DNA of 39,531 nucleotides from a virus. Positions 7,730 through 17,600 of the stretch are shown piece after piece. The notes under the pieces are model-generated. The model had not been told where the DNA came from and searched no databases. It saw only the letters and a list, made by a program, of their open reading frames with translations. The stretch spans positions 1-39,531 of IMG/VR virus record IMGVR_UViG_3300025616_000016. One strand, given 5' to 3'. Numbering within the stretch: the first letter of the stretch is position 1; every line of letters starts with the position of its first letter. Position numbers and translations under genes: made by a program.

Positions 7730-9819
7730 TAAAAATTTAAACGGAATTTATGATGCCCACAATCATATACTCTATAAAATTTAGAATTGTTCATATTTTC
7801 TTCTTCTGTTTTATTAGGATCAAATTTATCACCAAGCAATTTAGATAATTTATGCTTTTGACATTGATATCTTGAATATTGCATGTTACTACCACCATTA
7901 TAAAAATATCCAGGTTTTGTTATTCCTTCATATATAAATCCCGCACGTTTATAGCAACTACCTTCAAATAAATTATTATCAGAATATGTTATAAGTTCTG
8001 TTACCTTTAATATATTTTTAACATATGATATGAATTTCTCTATTCCTCCAATAATATAAAAATTATTCATTGTTACATATCGAATTAATTCTTTAGCATT
8101 AGAATTTTTATTAGTAAATCTATTTTCACCTATAGAAATATAAGATACTAATCTATTTTTATAAAACATCCCAATATGATTTAATGCCGCAGAAAATCCA
8201 TTAAGATGATATTTTTCACTAAACTTTCGTGCAACTTCTGGTGTAATACTTTTTATTTTACATTTTCTACCAAATATTTTATATTTATTACCTTTTATTT
8301 TATTACGTATGATACCATTGACTATTTTAGGTGTTATCATAATCGACTTACCCCAAAAATGTAATAAAGATATCCCCTGTTCCTTACATAATTGTTTTTT
8401 CTCTAGATGATAGTTTTTATCAGTATTATACTTAGTGCTATGCCAATATTCTCCATTACATTCTATTGCAATTTTTAATTCTGGTATATAAATATCCAAT
8501 TCTCTGGATTTTATAACATCTCTACAATTTTTATTATATGTTATATTCATCTTATCTAACATAATTCCTACATATTGTTCTAATGTTGAATTTTTAAAAC
8601 GTCCTATTGGTGGATATCCGGTGTAATAAGCATTAAATATTTCATTGTTACAAGTTTTTCTCCAAGGAAATTTCTTATTAGTATCTTCTATCCATTCTTC
8701 TATAGTAAATTCTGGTATACAAAGATGTTTAAATCTTTTAAAGTTATCATATGCTTTTATTTTAGCATCCAACTTTGACTTTTCTCGTATTTCAGGTAGA
8801 TTCATACAACACGTTACTCCATATTTTTCTAAACATGTATCCTTTGATTTTTGAGATATTTCTTTTAGTTGCATCGGATTTTCAACGCCATATTTTTTTA
8901 AAGAATTTTCTTTTCTTGTTTGTATAGATCTTTCTGTCCAATCTCCATGTATTTCTTTAAAATGATCCATTATTTTAGATGGATTTTCTACACCATACTT
9001 TTCCATACAAGTATCTGTATATTTTTCAAGTTTAGTTCTTGTATCTAATGCTTTAATCCTATCATTTTCTATTCGTTTTATTTCATTCAACTCTAATCTT
9101 TTATCGAATGCCTTTTTCTTATTAACATCTAATTTAAATGGAGATGATACTCCATATTTTTCTATACAAGTATTCTTTCGTTTTTCTATTGTTTCTTCAG
9201 TTACTATTTTTCCAGTATGTTTTATAGAACTTGCAATATGCGATGCTTCAGTTGATGAATATACCTGATAACAAATACTTTTTATATTAAATTTTCTTTT
9301 TATTTTAGCAATATCACAAATAGGGATTTCTTTATAATTTTCTCGATATAAATGAAATGCTTCTTCATTCGATTCTATAATATTCAAATCAAATCCTCGT
9401 TTTTCTAATTGAACCCAACAATGATTAATAAAAATAGGATATCGCTTTGATACATTAGCCTTCATTTTTCTAAATTCAGTTTCTATTATAGTTTCATCAT
9501 ACTTATAATACAATTTTTTTATCTTACTTTCTAATTTAGTTTGGGGAAATATAAAATTTAATACTCTAAGTTTACCTAATCTATTATAATATGTTTTATT
9601 TATACTCTTTATTAAGTTTCCAGTTATAGGACACTTATAAGTTTCATCAATATTATATGCAATACAGAAAACTCTCTCTTTGAAATCATCATTTTTAATC
9701 CATTTCGTAATAGTATTGATTTGTGATATTTCTTCCTCCGTAAATAATCCCGCCTTTCTTCGTATTACATATTTCCCTTCTTCTATAAGTCTTAAGCACT
9801 TTTCTTGTAATGTTTCCAT
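7726..9819 (-). CDS. Vsr-like homing endonuclease with four KYGV repeats and GNAT-like C-terminal domain
   Basis: 697 residues, the largest of the three related nucleases here. A residue 1-110 region carries CPITGNLIK. Four repeats follow between about 215 and 355: CIEKYGVSSPFK, CMEKYGVENPSK, SLKKYGVENPMQ and CLEKYGVTCCMN, each followed by a basic helix. The Vsr-like core is near 405-490 (SRELDIYIPELKIAIECNGE, YWHST, ISLLHFWGKS). The C-terminal domain (GRKCKIKSITPE, YHLNGFSA, RYVTMNNFYIIGGIEKF, YSDNNLFEGSCYKRAGF, VYDCGHHKF) is full length. It sits between the neck gene and gene 21, and has its own sigma70-like promoter, so it appears to be an inserted selfish gene. Confidence 0.85.
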   Translation of the reverse strand: METLQEKCLRLIEEGKYVIRRKAGLFTEEEISQINTITKWIKNDDFKERVFCIAYNIDETYKCPITGNLIKSINKTYYNRLGKLRVLNFIFPQTKLESKIKKLYYKYDETIIETEFRKMKANVSKRYPIFINHCWVQLEKRGFDLNIIESNEEAFHLYRENYKEIPICDIAKIKRKFNIKSICYQVYSSTEASHIASSIKHTGKIVTEETIEKRKNTCIEKYGVSSPFKLDVNKKKAFDKRLELNEIKRIENDRIKALDTRTKLEKYTDTCMEKYGVENPSKIMDHFKEIHGDWTERSIQTRKENSLKKYGVENPMQLKEISQKSKDTCLEKYGVTCCMNLPEIREKSKLDAKIKAYDNFKRFKHLCIPEFTIEEWIEDTNKKFPWRKTCNNEIFNAYYTGYPPIGRFKNSTLEQYVGIMLDKMNITYNKNCRDVIKSRELDIYIPELKIAIECNGEYWHSTKYNTDKNYHLEKKQLCKEQGISLLHFWGKSIMITPKIVNGIIRNKIKGNKYKIFGRKCKIKSITPEVARKFSEKYHLNGFSAALNHIGMFYKNRLVSYISIGENRFTNKNSNAKELIRYVTMNNFYIIGGIEKFISYVKNILKVTELITYSDNNLFEGSCYKRAGFIYEGITKPGYFYNGGSNMQYSRYQCQKHKLSKLLGDKFDPNKTEEENMNNSKFYRVYDCGHHKFRLNFY

Positions 9820-9845
9820 ATTATTATTTAATGATCTAATGTTAT

Positions 9846-9873
9846 ATTATAACACTATTCAAAAAATAATCAA
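9846..9873 (-). promoter_or_regulatory. Sigma70-like promoter for homing endonuclease
   Basis: On the minus strand TTGATT (9868-9873), 16-nt spacer, TATAAT (9846-9851), 26 nt before the start at 9819. It is the best host-type promoter match in the window and differs from the late octamers before structural genes. Confidence 0.6.
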
Positions 9874-9898
9874 GATATATAAGATAAGGTTAACGATA

Positions 9899-10816
9899 TT
9901 ATGCAAGATTTGTTATAAATAACTGACCAATAGTTAATAAAGCAAGAAAAATTCCTAAGAAAAATAATGGTGGTGTGGTATCTTGATGTGATGTAATTAG
10001 TTCTTTCTCTAAAGCATCTTTTTCATTATATCCCTGTCCTAACATAGAAGAACTTACATTACCACCTCCAAACATTTGAGTTCCGGTGAATTTCTCTCTG
10101 ACATTACCACAAGTAATTTTTGTTAACGCCAATCCATATCTTTGAACCCATAATTCTCTTACTAAATCTCTAATAGGACGTTCTAAATAACATCCTACAA
10201 GACCTAAATAACTTTGGGAAGGTATTGGTTCTGGAATAATTCGCAATATTTGTGTTCTATTATCAAATCTAAAATGTGGTGTTTGTGCAAGGACACGTTT
10301 TCTAGTATCGATCCACCCTTTAAGGACTTGCCAACTTGTAAGGTCAAATCCAAAACTACCAATCATATAAGAAGAGTAAATTTGTTGTGCCATTGCCTGT
10401 TCCATTGTAAATAACGTATTAATACCTGTTGATTCACCAATATCAAACGAAAATACATCAACAACGCGTCTATAAACATTTAAATCATAATCAAATGCTG
10501 TAGATAATCCTGACATCATACTACTATACATTTCAGGTGTTGAATTAATTAAGGTTCCAACGTCTATTCCAACACCCGGCATATATTTCTTAGTATCAAA
10601 TACCATGAATTCTTCAGTATATCCAGTCCATTTAGTAAAAAATTCTATAGCATTTGAAATGTTATCATATATTGCTTCATCCGCAATTTCAATATTAACT
10701 AATGGATATCCTAATTGATGTTTTATACGTAAAGCAACATCTTCATAACAAGAAACACTAGTATTTAAAGAAGTTCCACCTCTAAAATTTTTAATAACTG
10801 ATGGTAATACAGACAT
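9899..10816 (-). CDS. 13: Neck/head-completion protein, T4 gp13-like, with C-terminal hydrophobic tail
   Basis: 305 residues (T4 gp13 is 309). Residues about 25-65 (RIKHQLGYPLVNIEIADEAI, then YDNISNAIEFF) match the gp13 segment [20 protein letters not shown]. The middle (FGFDLTSWQVLKGWID) and the segment LWVQRYGLALTKITCGNVRE followed by a glycine-rich loop and EKDALEKEL parallel the T4 order near its C terminus. The last 25 residues (TTPPLFFLGIFLALLTIGQL and on) form one long hydrophobic segment that the T4 protein lacks after its PPFG motif. Gp13 helps close the filled head before tail joining. The tail extension adjoins the inserted endonuclease and may come from that event. Confidence 0.7.
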   Translation of the reverse strand: MSVLPSVIKNFRGGTSLNTSVSCYEDVALRIKHQLGYPLVNIEIADEAIYDNISNAIEFFTKWTGYTEEFMVFDTKKYMPGVGIDVGTLINSTPEMYSSMMSGLSTAFDYDLNVYRRVVDVFSFDIGESTGINTLFTMEQAMAQQIYSSYMIGSFGFDLTSWQVLKGWIDTRKRVLAQTPHFRFDNRTQILRIIPEPIPSQSYLGLVGCYLERPIRDLVRELWVQRYGLALTKITCGNVREKFTGTQMFGGGNVSSSMLGQGYNEKDALEKELITSHQDTTPPLFFLGIFLALLTIGQLFITNLA

Positions 10817-10823
10817 ATATTAT

Positions 10824-10831
10824 TACTTATC
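10824..10831 (-). promoter_or_regulatory. Variant late-promoter octamer upstream of gp13-like gene
   Basis: Reads GATAAGTA on the minus strand, two bases from TATAAATA, 7 nt before the start codon. The same variant occurs at 19692-19699. Confidence 0.4.
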
Positions 10832-10836
10832 AAATA

Positions 10837-12747
10837 TTATGCTTCTGGTGGTGGAGTTTGTTCAGTAGGGGCTTCTGTACCTCCTGCTGGTGCTTCTGTA
10901 GGTGTTTCTGCCTCTCCTGCTTCTGGTGGTGCTTCTGCTTCCGCATTGCCAAATTCTGGTGGCATTTCTGCGCCTCCAATTTCACCACCTGATGGCATCT
11001 CCCCACCTCCACCTCCTCCCCCACCTGCTGGCGCACCTTCTCCTTCCACTGCCCCACCTGCTGCTGCCGCAATTTGTTCTCTAAAATTAGGACCAGATGC
11101 TTTAATTTGAGTTAATTCCCATTCTAATGCAGCATCTTTTCTTAACCATTCACGATTTTCAGTCATTTGTTCATCCGTTAATCCCAAATAATACTTTTGT
11201 GCATATGAAGGAGCCATTGATTGGTTTTGAGTAGATGTAGAGAAGTTATCAAACTTAAGTTTTAATAACTCTTGTTCTCTCATAGCCATAAATGACGTAG
11301 GAACGTTAAATTCAACATTAACTGCACGTTCTCTTAGTTTACATTCTTTCCATATTTTGCGTAATTTTAAATGAACTATAAAACTATCTCTAATGCTAGT
11401 CGCAAATTGTCTTTGAATACGAATTATATAACGTGCAAAACGCAATTCTTCTCTAGTTATTTCAGTTCCATCAGTAAATTTAGCAGAACCGCCAGAATCC
11501 ATGATAAATCTACTTGCAGGAACTTTCATTGCTTTATATAATTTCTTGAGGAAATATTCCAAATCTTTCATTTCTCCGAGGTTTGATCCACCTTGAAGTG
11601 TTGTTACATCAGTACCATTTCCTTGTGCATCTTTCGGGAACCAATAAGAATCAAGCATACTTTGTGGGTCATAAACGTTAGTAACTCGACCACCTTGAGG
11701 TCCAGATCCACCAGATGTAGTATCATAATTCTTTCTGCTCCAATATTGTTGCATTAAACGTTTTAAGTATGCTTCGGCTTTTGGTGCTGGCATATTTCCA
11801 GTAAATACTTTAAATACCAAACGTTCTGGTGCTCTAACTAATCGATAAATTACTATACTATCTTCAATTAATGATAGTTGTCTATATGCTCTTTTTGCAT
11901 TTTCTATATATGGAAGTCTAATCGTTTTAAATTCATTCCAAATACCAGTATGAACATAAGTAACTTGACTCTTTTGCAAGAATAGTATCTCTTCTTTATC
12001 CTTTTTATTAATACTTGTTAAAGGTTGTATTAATGGTTTTATTAATAAGTAACCTTTAATTAATTCATTTTGGGTATTTTGGTAAACTGGATTGATAAGT
12101 TCGCTTGGAATACTAACAATTCCAACAATTCCTAAATCTGGATTATCTTCATCTATAATATTTTCAAAAAACAATTCACCATCTGTTAAAAACTGTCTAA
12201 AATATTCCCAACCAGTATCTTCTAAGTCATAAATATTAATAAACTTTTTAAATTCTTTTTCTACAGTATCTTTTATTTCTTGAGAATAATCTCCTCGTAA
12301 TTGAAACGTAACAATGTTATCATTTTCATCCTTTACGATACATTCATCTGCAATTTCATCCATACAGTCTGCCATTTCTGCGTATGATGCCATTCTTCTA
12401 TAATCCATTAATCGATTAGTTTTATCTTTATCTACACTTGCATAAACAAATGCTTGATAATCTTTATTAATGATAATACCTGCTGAAGTGCTATCGCCTA
12501 AATTTGGATCATTGGGTTGAGAAACAAATATAGATTCATCATTTATTAAATCATCTCTTCTTGATGTAACATCTCTAAAAATTTCATATTTAGGATTTTT
12601 TCTTACCATTGAATCAATAATTTGATAAGCGTATGGTAATTTAGATATAAATGCCCCTAATAAATTAGATTGTGGGAATCCTTGATTTGTTGTAGGATAT
12701 TGCCCACTTTGAGGTATTGCAGCTGGTGCATAAGGTTTTTGTATCAT
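10837..12747 (-). CDS. 20: Portal vertex protein, T4 gp20-like, with low-complexity C-terminal tail
   Basis: 636 residues (T4 gp20 is 524). Family signatures are clear: DYRRMASYAEMADCMDEIAD near residue 123, FLTDGELFFENI, VRAPERLVFKVFTGNMP, and the run VTTLQGGSNLGEMKDLEYF followed by LKKLYKAMKVP (T4: EITTLPGGQNLGEMDDVNYFQKKLYKALNVP). It forms the 12-subunit portal through which DNA enters and leaves the head. The final 80 residues are an Ala/Gly/Glu/Pro tail with a run of eight glycines and PTEAPAGGTEAPTEQTPP; this stretch of DNA is much richer in C/G than its surroundings. A 27-nt separated ATTAAATA may be a weak late promoter. Confidence 0.95.
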   Translation of the reverse strand: MIQKPYAPAAIPQSGQYPTTNQGFPQSNLLGAFISKLPYAYQIIDSMVRKNPKYEIFRDVTSRRDDLINDESIFVSQPNDPNLGDSTSAGIIINKDYQAFVYASVDKDKTNRLMDYRRMASYAEMADCMDEIADECIVKDENDNIVTFQLRGDYSQEIKDTVEKEFKKFINIYDLEDTGWEYFRQFLTDGELFFENIIDEDNPDLGIVGIVSIPSELINPVYQNTQNELIKGYLLIKPLIQPLTSINKKDKEEILFLQKSQVTYVHTGIWNEFKTIRLPYIENAKRAYRQLSLIEDSIVIYRLVRAPERLVFKVFTGNMPAPKAEAYLKRLMQQYWSRKNYDTTSGGSGPQGGRVTNVYDPQSMLDSYWFPKDAQGNGTDVTTLQGGSNLGEMKDLEYFLKKLYKAMKVPASRFIMDSGGSAKFTDGTEITREELRFARYIIRIQRQFATSIRDSFIVHLKLRKIWKECKLRERAVNVEFNVPTSFMAMREQELLKLKFDNFSTSTQNQSMAPSYAQKYYLGLTDEQMTENREWLRKDAALEWELTQIKASGPNFREQIAAAAGGAVEGEGAPAGGGGGGGGEMPSGGEIGGAEMPPEFGNAEAEAPPEAGEAETPTEAPAGGTEAPTEQTPPPEA

Positions 12748-12804
12748 TTTATTATAGAGTTAATTGTTAAAAACTATTTAATCAAAATATATCAATTTTC
12801 AAAT

Positions 12805-14619
12805 TTAAATAGTGGTAGTTGTCAAATATGTTCTTAAATCTATTGCATATGATATTAATGCCGTGTTGGGTTTTATGTTAGTTTGTGATATATAAATATT
12901 CATAATACTTGATACATAATCAACCCAAACATATACTGGTGTTCCTTGAACTCCATATATTGGTAATATTGGAGTAGACATGGTGAATATAGGACTTGCG
13001 GTAATAAGTGATGATGCAACATCGCCATTAACATCGATTTCTACATGATTAGTATTTGGATCAAATTCTGAATTATAAAATGTGTCTAAACTTACTGATA
13101 TACTATTTAAAATACTACTATAACCTAATCCACCACCTCCACCTCCAGCAATATTAGTATTACTTTGTAATATAAATGATAAACCATCTGCATGTCCATA
13201 ACCACCACCCATTGCAACTGTAAATGTTGCATTCCAATCTATTAAATTGCCATTTTTATCAATAATAATTTGAGGATTATTATAATATATATTACCACTA
13301 GTATCTCCAATATTTGGCGTTAATCTTATTAAGTTATTAATATTAATAGCATTTCCTAATAAAATAGAATCTTGTAAAAATCCAGAAAATAATAGATTTT
13401 GATAATCGCTATTCCATGTCATATCATATAACCAATGTTCATTCCAACGTGATCCTGTACCTGCACCAAATCCAATATAACATGCATTTTTACCTAATAT
13501 TGGTATAATAATTGGGTGTACAGGATCTATTGTTCTAATCGTCGGAAATGTTGTTAATTCCGCTCTTGATTTTGTATTAATAATAGAAAAATTATTACCA
13601 GTTTGAATTCCGTACATATTACCATTAATACTATTACGAACTTTCATAATATGCAATGGAGCACTATTTATAGTATCATATGAAATAGGACCAACAACAG
13701 TATTTGCTATAGAATTCTGATTGGTATTCATACTATATGCTGTAATAGAAGGATAGAATGATGATATTGAACTAACTATTTTTGTATATGTATGAATTGC
13801 GTTATAATTTCTAGGATCATTTATATCATTTGGATATGCTCCAGTATATATAAAACTAGTATCAGGGGTTGAATATCTAGTAACGGTTTTAATGTCAGAT
13901 CCATCACCAAAATCCCAAATTATACGTTCATATGGAAAACTACCACATAATGATGCACTTGGACATATTTGTATAGTTAATGGGGATGTTCCAATTGCTG
14001 GATTTATATTAGTATGTAACTTTGCTATAGGTAAAATCTCTAAAACTTCTATCGCATCAATTAATGAACTTTGCGTATATGAAACTGCATAATAATTAGA
14101 AGTTTGTGTATTACAACTAGCATCTACAATTTTAGAATTTCCCCAAGTTGCTGTATTATTTCCAATTGTACTAACATCTTTCCAAGTAAGAAAATTAGGA
14201 GTATTGGATTGTAAATTTAACCAATTCCATGTTTTACAAAATTTACCAAAACATTTATTTTCAGTAATAGGTGTAACTATAGATAATAAAGATAAAATAT
14301 TTTCTTGAATAGTTAAAGATACAGAATATTTACCGGGCATTGTATATGTATGGGATACATTTTCTTTTGAAGATGTTGTAATAGTGTTTGTATATTGATT
14401 GTAATAATCTCCAAAATCCCATATATAATATGCATAATCATTTGTTGTTAAATTATCTAATGTTGAAGTATTTTTAAAACTAACCGTCAATTCTGGTGCA
14501 TATCCTTCTATATCATATCCTACAAATGTTGCATTAGATGATGTTGTTGGATATATGCCATTCCATTTAAAGGTATTTGACACTGTTGATCCGCTTAAAA
14601 TATAGAAATTAGATGTCAT
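12805..14619 (-). CDS. Putative adhesin: two PKD domains plus L-type lectin domain
   Basis: 604 residues. PKD domain 1 spans about 40-105 (YYIWDFGDYY, then SHTYTMPGKYSVSLTI). PKD domain 2 spans about 198-298 (RIIWDFGDGSD, AIHTYTK). Residues about 405-600 resemble an L-type (legume-like) lectin: GHADGLSFILQ (476-486) carries the metal-site Asp, SISVSLDTFYN (506-516) matches the VEFDT strand, and DPNTNHVEIDVNG (520-532) matches the second metal and sugar loop. A six-glycine run precedes the LDTF strand. Known domains of this kind bind carbohydrate, so the protein probably sits on the virion surface or tail tip and contacts host glycans. It is first downstream of the giant structural gene and just upstream of the portal gene. 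Confidence 0.8.
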   Translation of the reverse strand: MTSNFYILSGSTVSNTFKWNGIYPTTSSNATFVGYDIEGYAPELTVSFKNTSTLDNLTTNDYAYYIWDFGDYYNQYTNTITTSSKENVSHTYTMPGKYSVSLTIQENILSLLSIVTPITENKCFGKFCKTWNWLNLQSNTPNFLTWKDVSTIGNNTATWGNSKIVDASCNTQTSNYYAVSYTQSSLIDAIEVLEILPIAKLHTNINPAIGTSPLTIQICPSASLCGSFPYERIIWDFGDGSDIKTVTRYSTPDTSFIYTGAYPNDINDPRNYNAIHTYTKIVSSISSFYPSITAYSMNTNQNSIANTVVGPISYDTINSAPLHIMKVRNSINGNMYGIQTGNNFSIINTKSRAELTTFPTIRTIDPVHPIIIPILGKNACYIGFGAGTGSRWNEHWLYDMTWNSDYQNLLFSGFLQDSILLGNAININNLIRLTPNIGDTSGNIYYNNPQIIIDKNGNLIDWNATFTVAMGGGYGHADGLSFILQSNTNIAGGGGGGLGYSSILNSISVSLDTFYNSEFDPNTNHVEIDVNGDVASSLITASPIFTMSTPILPIYGVQGTPVYVWVDYVSSIMNIYISQTNIKPNTALISYAIDLRTYLTTTTI

Positions 14620-14627
14620 ATTATTAA

Positions 14628-17600
14628 TTATGTTGATATTACATTAAAATTATAATCAGTATACCCATAATTATTAGTAAGTCTAACTGGTATCATATAA
14701 TCACCTATTTGTGTTGGTATTCCACTTAAAACTCCAGTAGTAGAATTTAATGATACAAAATTAAATGTATTATTAATTAATGTATAATTTGTTACTGTAT
14801 TTAATGCATAAAGATTAAATACAAATGATGATAAGGTAGTTGATAGTATATTTGTAGTTTTAGTTAATTCTAAATTTCCTAATATTGGAGGTAAAGGTTC
14901 ATTATTAGTTGTTGTATATACTCCAATATTAATTAAAGGATATCCATAAACATTTTTAATATAAACTTCTATTAAATCATTAAAACCAGAAATATTACTA
15001 ACTATCGTAGATAATAAATATTCTTTAGAGACATAATCATAACTTAATAATGGTCTATCAACAATATTAGAATATCCTAATAATGCCATAAATACTGACG
15101 CATCTTGAAAATTATTTGGAAATATCTTTTGAAAATTGCTTGTATTTATATCTAAACTATATAATTCTACATTAAAAACTCCAGAAGATAACCAAACCAC
15201 ACTAACAATAAGTTGTTTTTCTATCGGAGAAAACCAATATTCACCAATTTTAGCAAAATCATAATCATTTAAATTCGTATTATTAAGTTCTTTATTTATA
15301 TTAGAGGTTAATGGTAATGCTAATGATAGATATTTTGATTTATTTGACTGTCCCGTAATTTTATCTGTTGAATAATCATAATTTAAAGTTTCTATTATTA
15401 ATACTCCAGATGTTTCAATAATCATAGTATCAAAATATATATCAAAATTTTTAATACCATTTCCAGTTAATTCATCATATAAATTAGAATTAATATATGG
15501 TGAAAATATAGATGATAATGCAATATTTGCTGCATTAACAGTTTGTCCATTAGTTCTAATCCAAAGTTCACCAAGAACTTCATTTCGTTCAATGGGAGAT
15601 ACACTACTTATATTCTTATATAAGGTATATTGATTTCCAAATATATCTGAACACCAATTATACATTTGTTTACCAGTAGTTTTTAATACTTGAGTTTCTA
15701 CCCATGAATTTACATTAACTTCCCCTGCAAAATTAATTGGGTAATTTTTAGTATCTGTCCAAACACTATCTTGATATCCCCCCCAAGGACTATGACGACT
15801 ATTCGGTTTAATAACACCTAAACTACCATTATTATGAGTTTCAATATCAGATTGGTATGGTATAAATTTTTGATATTTTTTAGAAATTGCTCTATCAACA
15901 TTTCCTGCTGAATTTCCTGTTAATATAGATTCTTTCATCCATGTATTATCTTCCTTTATTATATTATATGGAGTATACGTATCCTTTTTTGATAATCCCC
16001 TGCCACCAACTATAAATTTCGAATCTTCTACTAATGCAGAAACTTGAATAGAAGATGTATTATAAATTGATGTATAATTTTTACCAACATATACTGAAGC
16101 CCCTAAATTATTAGGAATAAAATATCCACCACTATCATATTCAGTATATAAATCTTGTAATGTAGGAATTAACGCAAAAGAAGGATAATTTCTATTAGAA
16201 AGATTTGCATATGGTTGATAACTTATAATTGCAGAACTTAATGAAAAATCGCTCTGTGTTAATGTATTAGTTATTGCCTTTACTGCTGTAATATTCCATA
16301 CAAAATTACCTAATGAATTATAATATATTTCTACTAAATTATTATTTACATAGTTATTAAGAATAATATCACTAGGAATATCTAATGCACTAGCATTTAA
16401 TACTAAAGAATTACCAACTATACTTGATAATTGAGTAGTTTTACTATTCATTAATATTTTATTCCAAGTTGTGGTATTAACTCTCTTTCGTAATGTAATT
16501 GGTTGATTCCAAGAAAGATCATTAGAATTATTTTGATATTCGAAATAAATATCACTATTCAATACTATATCAGATATTATTGGTTGTGATACTATATTAT
16601 GTAAATCAACTACGCTTAGTGATGAACCCCAACTTTCTATAGATTTATTATTAGTTACAACTGATTTATCTGTATACCCTTTAACCCAAATAGGTCTAGC
16701 CCCTAAAGATTTACCATCATATGTAAATATATTATAATTCCAACCATATAAATCCGTTTCTAAAACAAATCCAGGAACTGGTGTGCTATATGATGTAATA
16801 GACGGAACATATGTTTGTTGCGTTGATGCTGATATCACTGGAATATTAGTAAATGCATAAATTCCATTATTTAATATACCTGGATACTTACTAAATGCAT
16901 TTGAGTTTATATATGCTGAAAGTGATACTAAATAATTTCCAGTAAGATTAGGAACAAATGATAATACAAAATTAGAATCGACTACTACATTAGTTATAGT
17001 TGATGTATATGATGATGTTCCCGTAATATTATAAGAAATATTTCTTATAACTGGATCGGATGTATATATAGTTCCATTAGGATCAGTTAATTTCCAATGA
17101 ATTGCTGATATATCATTCATTAATACGCTTGGATATTGTTGATACGTTGCGGTTAAGGATGAAACATTTATATTACTATTGGTTGGATAATTTACATATA
17201 TAGAACCTATATTTGGTTGGTCTATAACAACATGATCATAAGTAGACCAAATTGTATTTATATTTTTACTTACATCATTATCTCCATTAATAAACCCTGA
17301 TAATATAAATGAAGATATCGGTGTTTTTTGATATAATAATACGTCATTAGCATTAAAAATCATATCCGATGGTTTATTTCCATTATACCAAATATCATTA
17401 GCAACATCATGAAATCCTTTTATCCATATCGTATTATTTGAAGTATATGCATGTCTAACTGTATAATCAGGAAATGCAGAAAGGGTTAAATCTTGTGTTG
17501 ATGTAGTAGTTCTATAATAGATATAAGCACTTCCTTTTTTAAGCAACATATTATTACTCCAACTTCCATATCCCCAATTTGGAGTAGATAATGTTGAATT

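Noticed and set aside
10830-11072. ORFs on both strands over the portal C-terminal tail
   Set aside because: Low-complexity shadow frames (Gln/His-rich or Leu/Pro-rich) created by the Gly/Ala/Pro coding repeat.
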